From positions 1 to 27,664 of the forward strand of contig JASFBB010000247.1 of the NCBI GenBank assembly GCA_036172345.1: a stretch of 27,664 nt of DNA, given 5' to 3'. The notes below the pieces were generated by a model, which worked only from the letters and a program-made list of their open reading frames with translations, was not told the origin of the DNA and did not search any database. Positions 6,799 to 13,849 of this stretch are shown piece after piece. The position numbers and the translations under genes are program-made. The stretch is from NAK82 sp036172345 (GTDB lineage: Bacteria; Chloroflexota; Anaerolineae; 4572-78; NAK82). Position 1 is the stretch's first letter; every line of letters starts with the position of its first letter.

Positions 6799-8331
6799 TT
6801 ATTTACTCAGGTCGTGCAACTGATCGAAGACAGGCACCAGAGCATCATAAGCTGCCAGGAAGATAGGGTAAAGGCGCTCATACACTGCTTGGGCGTCTGG
6901 GCTGGGGGTGTGGCGGTCGACCACTTCGATGAGCTCGTTGACGACGCTGAAATCGCGGAAGAGCCCCACTCCGACGCCGGCAGCCATTGCAGCGCCCAAC
7001 GAAGTTGCTTCCTCAAGCAGGCGCGGTCGCAGCACCGGTCGCCCGTATACATCGGCGAGTATCTGCCGCCACAGTTTTCCCTTGGCCCCTCCACCGATCA
7101 CAGTCACTTCTTCGATGCGCGCTCCCGCTTCCAAGAAAGAGAGTAGAATGGTGCGCAAGTTCATGCTGATGCCCTCCAACACGGCGCGGATCATATCGGC
7201 GCGGGTATGCGTGATTTGAAGGCCGATGAAACCACCGCGCGCCTTGGGATTCCAGTGTGGACTGCGTTCCCCCTGCAGATAAGGCAAGAAGATCAACCCA
7301 TGCGCACCCGGCGGGCTTTGTTCCGCGCGTTGGTTCATCACTTCATATACATCAACACGTCTCTGTTCGGCCTCCTTCGCCTCATACCAACAGACCTGTC
7401 GCCGCAGCCACTGGTAGGAGCCGCCAGCTGCTTGCATCGTGCCACATGGCAGGAACATGTCGGGCACCATGTGTGCCCAATTGAAAATGCGACGGCCTGC
7501 ATCGTAGATGGGGTGTGGACTGGCAAAGGAAATCCACGAGGAAGCACCAATGTAGTTGTAAGCGGGGCCCTCCACAACCGCTCCGGCACCCACTGCTGCG
7601 CTGGCGCCATCTCCGCCTCCGATCACCACGGGGATGCCAGGCACCAGGCCGAGTGCCTCTGCCGCCGCACCGGTCAGTTCGCCCACCACGTCGGTGGAGT
7701 CGTGCACCTCAGGTAGCAAGTTTTCATCCAGCTGCACTGCCTCCAGAATCTCGTGCGACCAGCTTCCCTCCTCGAGGTGATAGAGGTTCATACCGCTGGC
7801 ATCGGAGCGGTCGGTGACGAAGGCGCCTGTCATGCGCATAGCGATGAAATCCTTCACGTGCAGAAACCTATGTGCTTGGGCGAACACATCTGGCTCGTGA
7901 TCGCGCACCCACATGATCTTGGCCCCACTATAAGTGGGGCTAATACGGTGACCGGTAACGCGGTAGACGTGTTCCTCGCCCAGCACGGCAGCCAAGCGGT
8001 GCGCCTGTTCTACCGCGCGCTGATCGGCCCAGATGATACAGCGCCGCAACGGCCGCCCAGTCGCATCTACCGGCAAGCAGCCCATCATTTGACCACTGAA
8101 GCCGATAACAGCCACATCTTGGGGTACGACACGTGCATCTGCCAGCAGCCTATGGGTTGTCTCGATCACAGCACGCCACCAGTCTTCAGGATCTTGTTCT
8201 GCCCAGTGTCCATAGGGATGAAACGTCTCGTAGCCGCTGAAGGTGCTGGCCAACAAGGTGCCTTCGTCATCGAAAAGGGTGGCTTTGTTGCCGGTGGTGC
8301 CCAGGTCATGAGCCAGGATATAGCGCTTCAT
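6799..8331 (-). CDS. xylB: Xylulokinase-like FGGY carbohydrate kinase
   Basis: This 510-residue FGGY kinase probably phosphorylates D-xylulose or a similar pentulose or polyol with ATP. The N-terminal phosphate motif is HDLGTTGNKATLFD (D9). The substrate-binding region includes SGQMMGCLPVD and the IIWADQRA segment typical of xylulokinases. The catalytic base is D241 in VIGGGDGASAAVGAG. The C-terminal nucleotide domain has EGISMNLRTIL and the VIGGGAKGKLWRQILADVYG adenine-binding segment. Length is normal for XylB. A GAGGT lies 8 nt before the ATG. It sits between the ABC permease genes and the aldo/keto reductase gene, supporting uptake-coupled phosphorylation. FGGY members differ in substrate, so xylulose is the best guess rather than proof; ribulose, arabinitol and erythritol kinases are alternatives. 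Confidence 0.85.
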   Translation of the reverse strand: MKRYILAHDLGTTGNKATLFDDEGTLLASTFSGYETFHPYGHWAEQDPEDWWRAVIETTHRLLADARVVPQDVAVIGFSGQMMGCLPVDATGRPLRRCIIWADQRAVEQAHRLAAVLGEEHVYRVTGHRISPTYSGAKIMWVRDHEPDVFAQAHRFLHVKDFIAMRMTGAFVTDRSDASGMNLYHLEEGSWSHEILEAVQLDENLLPEVHDSTDVVGELTGAAAEALGLVPGIPVVIGGGDGASAAVGAGAVVEGPAYNYIGASSWISFASPHPIYDAGRRIFNWAHMVPDMFLPCGTMQAAGGSYQWLRRQVCWYEAKEAEQRRVDVYEVMNQRAEQSPPGAHGLIFLPYLQGERSPHWNPKARGGFIGLQITHTRADMIRAVLEGISMNLRTILLSFLEAGARIEEVTVIGGGAKGKLWRQILADVYGRPVLRPRLLEEATSLGAAMAAGVGVGLFRDFSVVNELIEVVDRHTPSPDAQAVYERLYPIFLAAYDALVPVFDQLHDLSK

Positions 8332-8382
8332 CGGGAAACCTCGTTCGATGAGAAGTGAAGAGATCGCTCCTATGGGTTGTCA

Positions 8383-9258
8383 CTATTTGATGGCACCGAC
8401 GATCAGCCCACGCGTGATGTAGCGCTCGATTAGCAGGGCGATCACGATCATCGGCGCGATAGTGAGCAAAGACAGCGCCGAAAGGAACCACCATTGGGGG
8501 CCGTAGGACTGGCTACCCGCCCCAGCGACGAACATGGGCATCGTTGTGGCGCGGCTGAAGGTCAGCATCAGGGCAAACAGGTAGTCGTTCCAAGAGAACA
8601 TCATACAGAACAGAAAGGTCGCAATTAAACCTGGCGACGAGAGCGGCAAGACAATCAACCGAAACGCCTGCAAGCGCGAAGCGCCGTCGATCAAGGCGCT
8701 TTCCTCCAGGTCGCGGGGCAGGTTGGCAAAGAAGTCACGCATGATCCAGACGGCAAATGGCAAGTTGAACACCATGTAGATCAGGATCATACCGGCGTGG
8801 GTGTCCACTAGCCCCAGCACACGATACATAATCAAATAGGGCAGGATCACCACAACGGGCGGGAGCATGCGCTGGGAGATGATCCAGAAGGCAATGTCAT
8901 TGTTACGCCATTTGAGCACGGGCACAAGGTAATTGAAACGGGTGAGCGCATAGCCGGCCAGCGAGCCGAGAGCCACGGCCAGTGCCGCGCTGGTAGGCGC
9001 CATGACCGCACTGTTAAGCCAACTGCGCACCACCTGGTTCTGCATTGGCCCGACCAGCAGGTATTTCCAAGCGTTGAGCGTGGGTTGAAAGTCAATCCAC
9101 GGGAAGTAGGTCGGCCCCTGGAAGACAGCAACTGGCAGCTTCACCGAGGTGATCACCAACCAGTAAATGGGAAACAGACAAATGATCGTCCATATCGCCA
9201 AGAGCAGGTAGGTGATCCCCAATTTGATGCGTCGCGTCTGTCGCATAGTCACTTGCAT
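8383..9258 (-). CDS. Sugar ABC transporter permease (MalG/UgpE-type)
   Basis: This inner-membrane permease of 291 residues has about six membrane segments and belongs to the CUT1 family (binding-protein-dependent transport). The first segment follows a short basic N-terminus (MRQTRRIKLG). The cytoplasmic EAA loop that docks the ATPase reads ESALIDGASRLQAFRLIVLP. I chose ATG at 9256-9258 because GAGGTG (9265-9270) sits 6 nt upstream; an in-frame GTG at 9265-9267 would overlap that ribosome site and add three residues. The preceding permease gene ends at 9269, so the two are translationally coupled. No ATP-binding subunit is in the window. Confidence 0.92.
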   Translation of the reverse strand: MQVTMRQTRRIKLGITYLLLAIWTIICLFPIYWLVITSVKLPVAVFQGPTYFPWIDFQPTLNAWKYLLVGPMQNQVVRSWLNSAVMAPTSAALAVALGSLAGYALTRFNYLVPVLKWRNNDIAFWIISQRMLPPVVVILPYLIMYRVLGLVDTHAGMILIYMVFNLPFAVWIMRDFFANLPRDLEESALIDGASRLQAFRLIVLPLSSPGLIATFLFCMMFSWNDYLFALMLTFSRATTMPMFVAGAGSQSYGPQWWFLSALSLLTIAPMIVIALLIERYITRGLIVGAIK

Positions 9259-9264
9259 CGCTAC

Positions 9265-9270
9265 CACCTC
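9265..9270 (-). promoter_or_regulatory. Shine-Dalgarno that decides the second permease start
   Basis: GAGGTG on the minus strand, 6 nt before ATG 9256-9258. It overlaps both the end of the first permease gene and the alternative GTG start. Confidence 0.55.
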
Positions 9271-10216
9271 ACTCGGCTGCCTGCACGGCGCGTTGTCGTA
9301 CTAACCTTAAGAACAAGGTCGAGCTGATGATCACCATGACCAACAGAGAATAGGCAATTGCCGAGGCATATCCCAGGTTGCCGTTCTTCATCCCTACCAG
9401 ATAGGCATAGAGGGTGACCGGTTCAGTGGCGGTTCCGGGTCCGCCACCTGTCATCACGGTGACGATGTCGAACAGTTTGAACGCCTCCAGGGCACGGATC
9501 AAGATGACCGTTACCGAGACCGGCGCTAGCATAGGGAAGGTGATATGACGGAATATCTGCCAATCATTCGCACCATCTACACGGGCCGCCTCATAGACTT
9601 CGGGTGGGAGGGACTGCAAGCCGGCGAGCAACACGATCATCATAAAAGGCGTCCATTCCCACGTGTCGACCAAGATCAGGGAAGGTAACGCCAACGAAGG
9701 GTTGCTGAACCAGGGCACTTGAGGACCGCCGAGCAACTTGATGATGTGATTAATTGGTCCCTGCCCTTCGTTAAATAGCATACGACCAGCATAGGCCACC
9801 GCGGCAGGGGTCAACATCATAGGCATCAGGAAGACCACGCGGAAGAAGCGGCGGAACCGGACGTCTTGGTTGAGCAACAGAGCCACACCCAAGCCCACCA
9901 AGTACTCCAGCGACACCGCACCCACGACAAAGGTGAGCGTGACGCGCGCCGTGTTCCAGAAACGGGCATCATTGACCAATGTGACGAAATTCTCCAGACC
10001 GATGAAGCGCACACCACCCGTCAGCCGGCTCAAATCCCAGCTCAGAAAAGCGAGCACCAACGAAAAAAACAATGGAAAGAGCGAAAACAGCAGGATGAGG
10101 ATCACAGCCGGCAATAGAAAGATGTGCTTACTAGGATCGGAGGAGACGCGCGCAGCGCGCGCCGTTTCACGCGGGGCAGACACCTTGGCCAGCTGACCAG
10201 CTAGATTAGTGGACAT
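9269..10216 (-). CDS. Sugar ABC transporter permease (MalF/UgpA-type)
   Basis: This 315-residue CUT1 permease has a cytoplasmic N-terminus of about 30 residues, then a strong first span (IFLLPAVILILLFSLFPLFF) and about five more. The EAA motif reads EAARVDGANDWQIFRHITFP. MTGGGPGTATEPVTLYAYLVG near the end is the hallmark of MalF/UgpA partners. It should pair with the MalG-type permease encoded directly after it and accept substrate from the binding protein encoded upstream. The ATG has a modest GAGGAT site. A 167-bp spacer with a strong stem-loop separates it from the binding-protein gene, which probably lets that protein be made in excess. Confidence 0.93.
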   Translation of the reverse strand: MSTNLAGQLAKVSAPRETARAARVSSDPSKHIFLLPAVILILLFSLFPLFFSLVLAFLSWDLSRLTGGVRFIGLENFVTLVNDARFWNTARVTLTFVVGAVSLEYLVGLGVALLLNQDVRFRRFFRVVFLMPMMLTPAAVAYAGRMLFNEGQGPINHIIKLLGGPQVPWFSNPSLALPSLILVDTWEWTPFMMIVLLAGLQSLPPEVYEAARVDGANDWQIFRHITFPMLAPVSVTVILIRALEAFKLFDIVTVMTGGGPGTATEPVTLYAYLVGMKNGNLGYASAIAYSLLVMVIISSTLFLRLVRQRAVQAAE

Positions 10217-10299
10217 AGATATCCTCGCACATCGAACATCCTGAATGCAACCTCATCATATATGAGGACCGTTCACACCACAAGTCTGAATAGTAAATA

Positions 10300-10332
10300 C
10301 ATTCCCCCTCCCTCGAGAGGGGAGGGGGAATG
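10300..10332 (-). terminator. Perfect 13-bp intercistronic stem-loop
   Basis: CATTCCCCCTCCC (10300-10312) and GGGAGGGGGAATG (10320-10332) pair completely around a 7-nt loop. On the minus strand the stem is followed by TATTTACTA, not a real U-tract. It stands between the binding-protein stop (10384) and the first permease (10216). That is the place where RNA-stabilising or attenuating hairpins occur in other binding-protein operons (malE-malF of enterics). Confidence 0.75.
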
Positions 10333-10383
10333 ACACACGGATGTTTACCTGCCTCGGGAAATACACCGGGTACTCCCAGCTTG

Positions 10384-11961
10384 CTATTCGGTGGGTAGGC
10401 CCAGCATCTCCCGGTACTGCTTCTTCTGCTGCTCACGGCCCAGGCGATCGGTGATGGCATTCCACTGCTTGGCCACCTCGTCCAGCGCGGTCTGCGGATC
10501 AACCTCACCGGCGACGGCACGCGCCAGCTGGGTGTCGAGGGCATCGAAGTACTCCGCAGCGCCGGTGATGCGCAGATCAACCACCGCATTGGGATGGTTG
10601 ATGATGTCGCGCACAGCATTGAGGTACTCCTGGGCCTCCTGCTCGGTCATGCCGATCTTCAGCCACGGCTCCAGATTATTCAGGTCGCTGAAGAAGTGCG
10701 GGTTGACGCCCGAGCCGGGGTAGGTCACAAGCAGCTGGCTCATGTTCTGGTTGCCCATGAAGGCAGCAAAGTCAAAGGCACACTCGGGACTCTTGGTCGT
10801 CTTGGTGACCGACTGCACCCAACCACCAAAGGCGAGGAAGGGCGCCTGGTTCAGATTGCCCGTCTCTTTGGTGGCATCGACCCACTCGCCACGGCGGCTA
10901 TCCCAGTATTTCTCCGTGCCGGGCTCAAGCGCGGAACCCCACTTGCCTACCACGACGGAGGAGTTCACATCGGCAGCCAGCGGACCTACATCACCCCAGT
11001 CGATCGCCAACACTAGCTTGCCAGCCGGGAAGTTACCGCGGATGTCACCCACGTCCCAGTTGATCACATCAGGCGGGCCCACCTTGGCAAGCGATACGTA
11101 CAGCTTCAGTCCTTCGACGAAACCAGGATTGTTAATCCGCGGCTCCATCGTGTCCGGATCGAAGAAGTAGGCCGGATCATCGGGTGCTTTGGCAAAGGCG
11201 GCAGCCACACCTAGGTAGGTCCAGTAGGACTGCGCCTTGCGCTTGAAGGCGGTGCCGGCACCCCAGATGACCTGACCGTCAATCTCCTTGCCGTTGAAGA
11301 ACTCGGCGACATCGTAGTATTGCTTCCAGGTGTTGGGTGGAGCGGGCAGATCATAACCATACTTGGCTTTGAATTCAGCCTGCCACTTGGGGTCGGTCAG
11401 CAAATCGCGGCGATAGTACATCATGTGGGCATCGCCATCATAGGGCAGCCCGTAGACCTTGCCACCCCAGGAGAGGATGCGGTCGCGATAAGTAGGGATC
11501 AAATAGCCATAGCCGACCTGATCCTGCACCTTCTGGGGCACTTCTAAGACGTAACCCGGCCCCATAATGTCGCCGGCCCAGTCGGAGGCGTAGATGATGA
11601 TGTCAAACGGGCTGGCGCCGGAGATGAAACCGGTGCGAATCTTCTCAAACAGGTCACCGAAGGGGAACTCCTGCAGCTCTACTGTGCCACCCGTCTTGGC
11701 ACCCCACTGCTGCCAGAAGTTCTGCACCGGGCTGGCAATCTGCGGACCGACCTGTGTGCCAACGACCAAGTTGACACCAGTGCAGTCGATCTCGCCGATG
11801 CCGTTCGGGAACAGGTTATTCGGGTCGGCCATCTTCGTCTGGGCATCTGGCGGAGGCGGCTGTTGTGCCGGTGGTGCTGCGAGCACTTGTGGTGCCGCCA
11901 GTCCAGCCAGCATCGAAAGGATCGCGAGTAAACCCAGGACATGCGAAAGCTTTACCTTCAT
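10384..11961 (-). CDS. Sugar ABC transporter extracellular binding protein (family 1)
   Basis: This 525-residue exported binding protein captures sugar for the two permeases. The signal peptide is MKVKLSHVLGLLAILSMLAG and following residues, with likely cleavage at VLA-A. It has no cysteine lipobox, so it seems to be released rather than lipid-anchored. A Pro/Gln-rich spacer follows. The solute-binding family 1 core is clear: ASPFDIIIYASDWAGDI, GKVYGLPYDGDAHMMYYRRD, PNTWKQYYDVAEFF and late helices such as AFDFAAFMGNQ. I chose ATG 11959-11961 because GAGGAGGT (11968-11975) sits just 6 nt upstream; the TTG at 11965-11967 is too close to it. First gene of the operon, with its promoter at 12247-12275. 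Ligand unknown; the kinase suggests a pentose, pentulose or polyol. Confidence 0.92.
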   Translation of the reverse strand: MKVKLSHVLGLLAILSMLAGLAAPQVLAAPPAQQPPPPDAQTKMADPNNLFPNGIGEIDCTGVNLVVGTQVGPQIASPVQNFWQQWGAKTGGTVELQEFPFGDLFEKIRTGFISGASPFDIIIYASDWAGDIMGPGYVLEVPQKVQDQVGYGYLIPTYRDRILSWGGKVYGLPYDGDAHMMYYRRDLLTDPKWQAEFKAKYGYDLPAPPNTWKQYYDVAEFFNGKEIDGQVIWGAGTAFKRKAQSYWTYLGVAAAFAKAPDDPAYFFDPDTMEPRINNPGFVEGLKLYVSLAKVGPPDVINWDVGDIRGNFPAGKLVLAIDWGDVGPLAADVNSSVVVGKWGSALEPGTEKYWDSRRGEWVDATKETGNLNQAPFLAFGGWVQSVTKTTKSPECAFDFAAFMGNQNMSQLLVTYPGSGVNPHFFSDLNNLEPWLKIGMTEQEAQEYLNAVRDIINHPNAVVDLRITGAAEYFDALDTQLARAVAGEVDPQTALDEVAKQWNAITDRLGREQQKKQYREMLGLPTE

Positions 11962-11967
11962 TGCCAA

Positions 11968-11975
11968 ACCTCCTC
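11968..11975 (-). promoter_or_regulatory. Shine-Dalgarno of the binding protein
   Basis: GAGGAGGT on the minus strand, 6 nt before ATG 11959-11961. It decides the start against the upstream TTG. Confidence 0.75.
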
Positions 11976-12190
11976 TGTGAGTATCAGTTGATTCATCTCA
12001 ACTGCATCGCTTCGTTTGAATGTCCTAAAATGCACCGTTGGGAAGGACCTACACAGGTGGCCGCGCTACACCTGCCAGCCGGCCTGCAGACGATGAAGAG
12101 TATCTGTGGCCAGCGAGTTTCCCGTTTTCTCTACATGCGCGGCATAGGTGCTCTCGCTTCTTTGCCTCACCTCCTTCCTTGGCTTGTTGC

Positions 12191-12201
12191 GTTTGTCAAA
12201 C
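12191..12201. promoter_or_regulatory. Palindrome in the sugar-operon leader, possible operator
   Basis: GTTTG-T-CAAAC is a perfect 5+1+5 palindrome; CTTGTT (12183-12188) and AACAAG (12199-12204) form a second overlapping inverted pair. It lies about 45 nt downstream of the predicted transcription start, where LacI-type or similar sugar repressors commonly bind. No regulator gene is in the window. Confidence 0.3.
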
Positions 12202-12246
12202 AAGGCGTCCCTGCTGGAAGAACCCCCTCAACTTTGTACGATTTAG

Positions 12247-12275
12247 ATTATAGCATAAATCGGACAATGAGGCAA
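12247..12275 (-). promoter_or_regulatory. Sigma-70-type promoter of the sugar operon
   Basis: TTGCCT (12270-12275), a 17-nt spacer and TATAAT (12247-12252) with an extended TGC. The start near 12240 leaves an unusually long leader of about 280 nt before the binding-protein ATG. Confidence 0.7.
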
Positions 12276-12348
12276 GTTGGCAAGTTGTATGATGAGGAAG
12301 AGGATGCGCTTCACCAATGAGAGAGTTGACCCCTCCCATACGCTCAGA

Positions 12349-13638
12349 TCACGCGGCGGCGGGAACGGCTTCGGCTGCCAACGCAGCGCGCAGCCAGCCA
12401 CCCAGCTGCGTCAGTGTCACCATCTCTTGGCTGCCACGCACCATATCACGCGCTGTTGCCACACCAGCTTGCACCTCTTCCTCCCCCAGGATAACCGCAT
12501 ATGCTACCCGGATGCGGTCGGCATGTTTCAGCTGGGCTTTCAAGCTACGGTCACCGAATGCCAGCACGCTGCGGATGCCCTCATCGCGCAGCTGTTCCAC
12601 CAGGCGCACCGCCGTCAGCTTGGCTGTCTCACCTAGATAGCACACCATCACCTGTGGTGTTACCTCCTTCGGCACCGGCAGGTTCAGCTGCTGCATTGCC
12701 AAGACGATACGCTCGACGCCACTACCAAAGCCAATGCCCGGCGTGGGCGTCCCACCCAACTCGGCGATCAACCCATCGTAACGGCCACCGCCACAGATGG
12801 TGTCCTGCGCTCCCAGTCCGGCTGCTTTAATCTCAAAGACGGTCTTGGTATAGTAGTCCAATCCACGCACGATGCGATAATTGATCCGATAAGGTCGCTC
12901 CAGCACGTCCAGATAACGGCATAAGCGAGTGAAATGCTCAGCACAATCGGGACAGAGGTGCTCGATGATATGAGGAGCACGTTCGAGCAGGGGTTGTGTC
13001 GCTTCCTCTTTACTGTCGAGCAGGCGCAGCGGGTTCTTGCGCAGCCGCATGCGGTCCACCTCGGGCAGTTGATCCGCCAGCGGGGTGAAGAATTCCACCA
13101 GCTGACGCACATAACCCGGCTTACACCGCGGACAGCCGGTCGAATTGATTTCCAGACGCAGGTCGCGGAAGCCCAGATCACGGAAGAGGTGCCATGCCAC
13201 ACTGATCACCTCGACATCCACCGCGGCGTCTTGCTCACCGATCACCTCCACGTCGAATTGGGAGTGCTGGCGATAGCGGCCAGCTTGGGGCTTCTCGTGG
13301 CGGAAGAGCGGCCCGGTTGTCCATACTTTGAGCGGTGTGGGCAGGACGTGCAAGCCATTCTCAATATATGCCCGCATAATCCCGGCGGTGAATTCGGGAC
13401 GCAAGCTCACTATGGTGCCATCGCGATCCTCGAAGGAGTACATTTCCTTCTCGACGATGTCGGTGCCTTCGCCCACCCCACGCACGAAGAGGGCGCTCAC
13501 TTCCATAACGGGCACGTCGATGCGCCGATAACCATAAAGATCCGTGACATACTGGATGCGCTCGAGCACATAGCGCCAATAGCGCTGATCCTCGAAGAGG
13601 ACATCATTCATACCAGTAATGCGAGTATAACGTGCCAA
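12349..13638 (-). CDS. hisS: Histidyl-tRNA synthetase
   Basis: This 429-residue class II synthetase charges tRNA-His. The N-terminal RITGMNDVLFEDQRYW corresponds to the usual RGTRDxLPED segment. Motif 2 is TTGPLFRHEKPQAGRYRQ (about residues 106-125), the histidine-specific loop is RGLDYYTKTVFEI (about 257), and motif 3 is GIGFGSGVERI (about 300). The anticodon-binding domain follows (about 325-420). I chose the TTG at 13636-13638 because GGAGG (13645-13649) lies exactly 6 nt upstream, and the promoter at 13677-13705 would start transcription near 13670. Upstream in-frame GTG (13651-13653) and TTG (13657-13659) have no ribosome site. The gene is divergent from glyA. Confidence 0.95.
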   Translation of the reverse strand: MARYTRITGMNDVLFEDQRYWRYVLERIQYVTDLYGYRRIDVPVMEVSALFVRGVGEGTDIVEKEMYSFEDRDGTIVSLRPEFTAGIMRAYIENGLHVLPTPLKVWTTGPLFRHEKPQAGRYRQHSQFDVEVIGEQDAAVDVEVISVAWHLFRDLGFRDLRLEINSTGCPRCKPGYVRQLVEFFTPLADQLPEVDRMRLRKNPLRLLDSKEEATQPLLERAPHIIEHLCPDCAEHFTRLCRYLDVLERPYRINYRIVRGLDYYTKTVFEIKAAGLGAQDTICGGGRYDGLIAELGGTPTPGIGFGSGVERIVLAMQQLNLPVPKEVTPQVMVCYLGETAKLTAVRLVEQLRDEGIRSVLAFGDRSLKAQLKHADRIRVAYAVILGEEEVQAGVATARDMVRGSQEMVTLTQLGGWLRAALAAEAVPAAA

Positions 13639-13644
13639 AATACG

Positions 13645-13649
13645 CCTCC
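13645..13649 (-). promoter_or_regulatory. Shine-Dalgarno that decides a TTG start for hisS
   Basis: GGAGG on the minus strand, 6 nt before TTG 13636-13638. It would be inside the coding region if either of the upstream starts were used. Confidence 0.6.
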
Positions 13650-13676
13650 GCACTGACAATCCATTTGAATAGAGCG

Positions 13677-13705
13677 ATTATAGTCCTGGTGCGTCGAATC
13701 GCCAA
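13677..13705 (-). promoter_or_regulatory. Sigma-70-type promoter of hisS
   Basis: TTGGCG (13700-13705), a 17-nt spacer and a consensus TATAAT (13677-13682). The start would be near 13670, a leader of about 30 nt. Confidence 0.6.
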
Positions 13706-13787
13706 GGCAGGGATGCTGTGCTCCCGCCCCTGGTTTCCAACCCCAACACCTTGCACAAGAAAAAGACGCGTTTATTTATTCCCACCC

Positions 13788-13816
13788 TCAACACTCTAAA
13801 TCGAGTGTGTTATAAT
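13788..13816 (+). promoter_or_regulatory. Sigma-70-type promoter of glyA with an inverted repeat in its spacer
   Basis: TCAACA (13788-13793), a 17-nt spacer and TATAAT (13811-13816) with an extended TGT. ACACTC (13791-13796) and GAGTGT (13803-13808) form a 6-bp inverted repeat around 6 nt, overlapping the -35 and filling the spacer: a plausible repressor operator. Confidence 0.65.
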
Positions 13817-13833
13817 GACGCAAGCATCTGCTT

Positions 13834-13840
13834 AGAGGAG
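13834..13840 (+). promoter_or_regulatory. Shine-Dalgarno of glyA
   Basis: AGAGGAG, 9 nt before ATG 13850-13852. It lies downstream of the promoter, ruling out the longer upstream reading frame. Confidence 0.6.
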
Positions 13841-13849
13841 TGTTCCCTT

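Larger units (their letters stand above)
11962..12348. other. 387-bp gap between the binding-protein gene and hisS
   Basis: It holds the ribosome site, the long untranslated leader, the palindrome and the promoter of the sugar operon. I find no rho-independent terminator after hisS here, so some hisS transcripts may run into the operon. No convincing coding sequence or known riboswitch was recognised. Confidence 0.5.
13639..13849. other. Divergent promoter region between hisS and glyA
   Basis: This 211-bp region is the point where gene direction switches from minus (1395-13638) to plus (13850 to the end). It holds the hisS promoter (13677-13705) and ribosome site on the minus strand and the glyA promoter (13788-13816), with its inverted repeat, on the plus strand. 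No tRNA or T-box-like structure was recognised. Confidence 0.6.

Noticed and set aside
7753..8358. Plus-strand ORF of 201 codons opposite the xylulokinase-like gene
   Set aside because: Antisense shadow of a clear FGGY kinase; composition shows no protein family.
12934..13656. Long plus-strand ORF (240 codons) opposite hisS
   Set aside because: It is the antisense shadow of hisS; the product has no recognisable motif and hisS on the minus strand is unambiguous.
13718..13849. Upstream extension of glyA to 13718
   Set aside because: The extension contains the glyA promoter and ribosome site, and homologues start near the chosen ATG.
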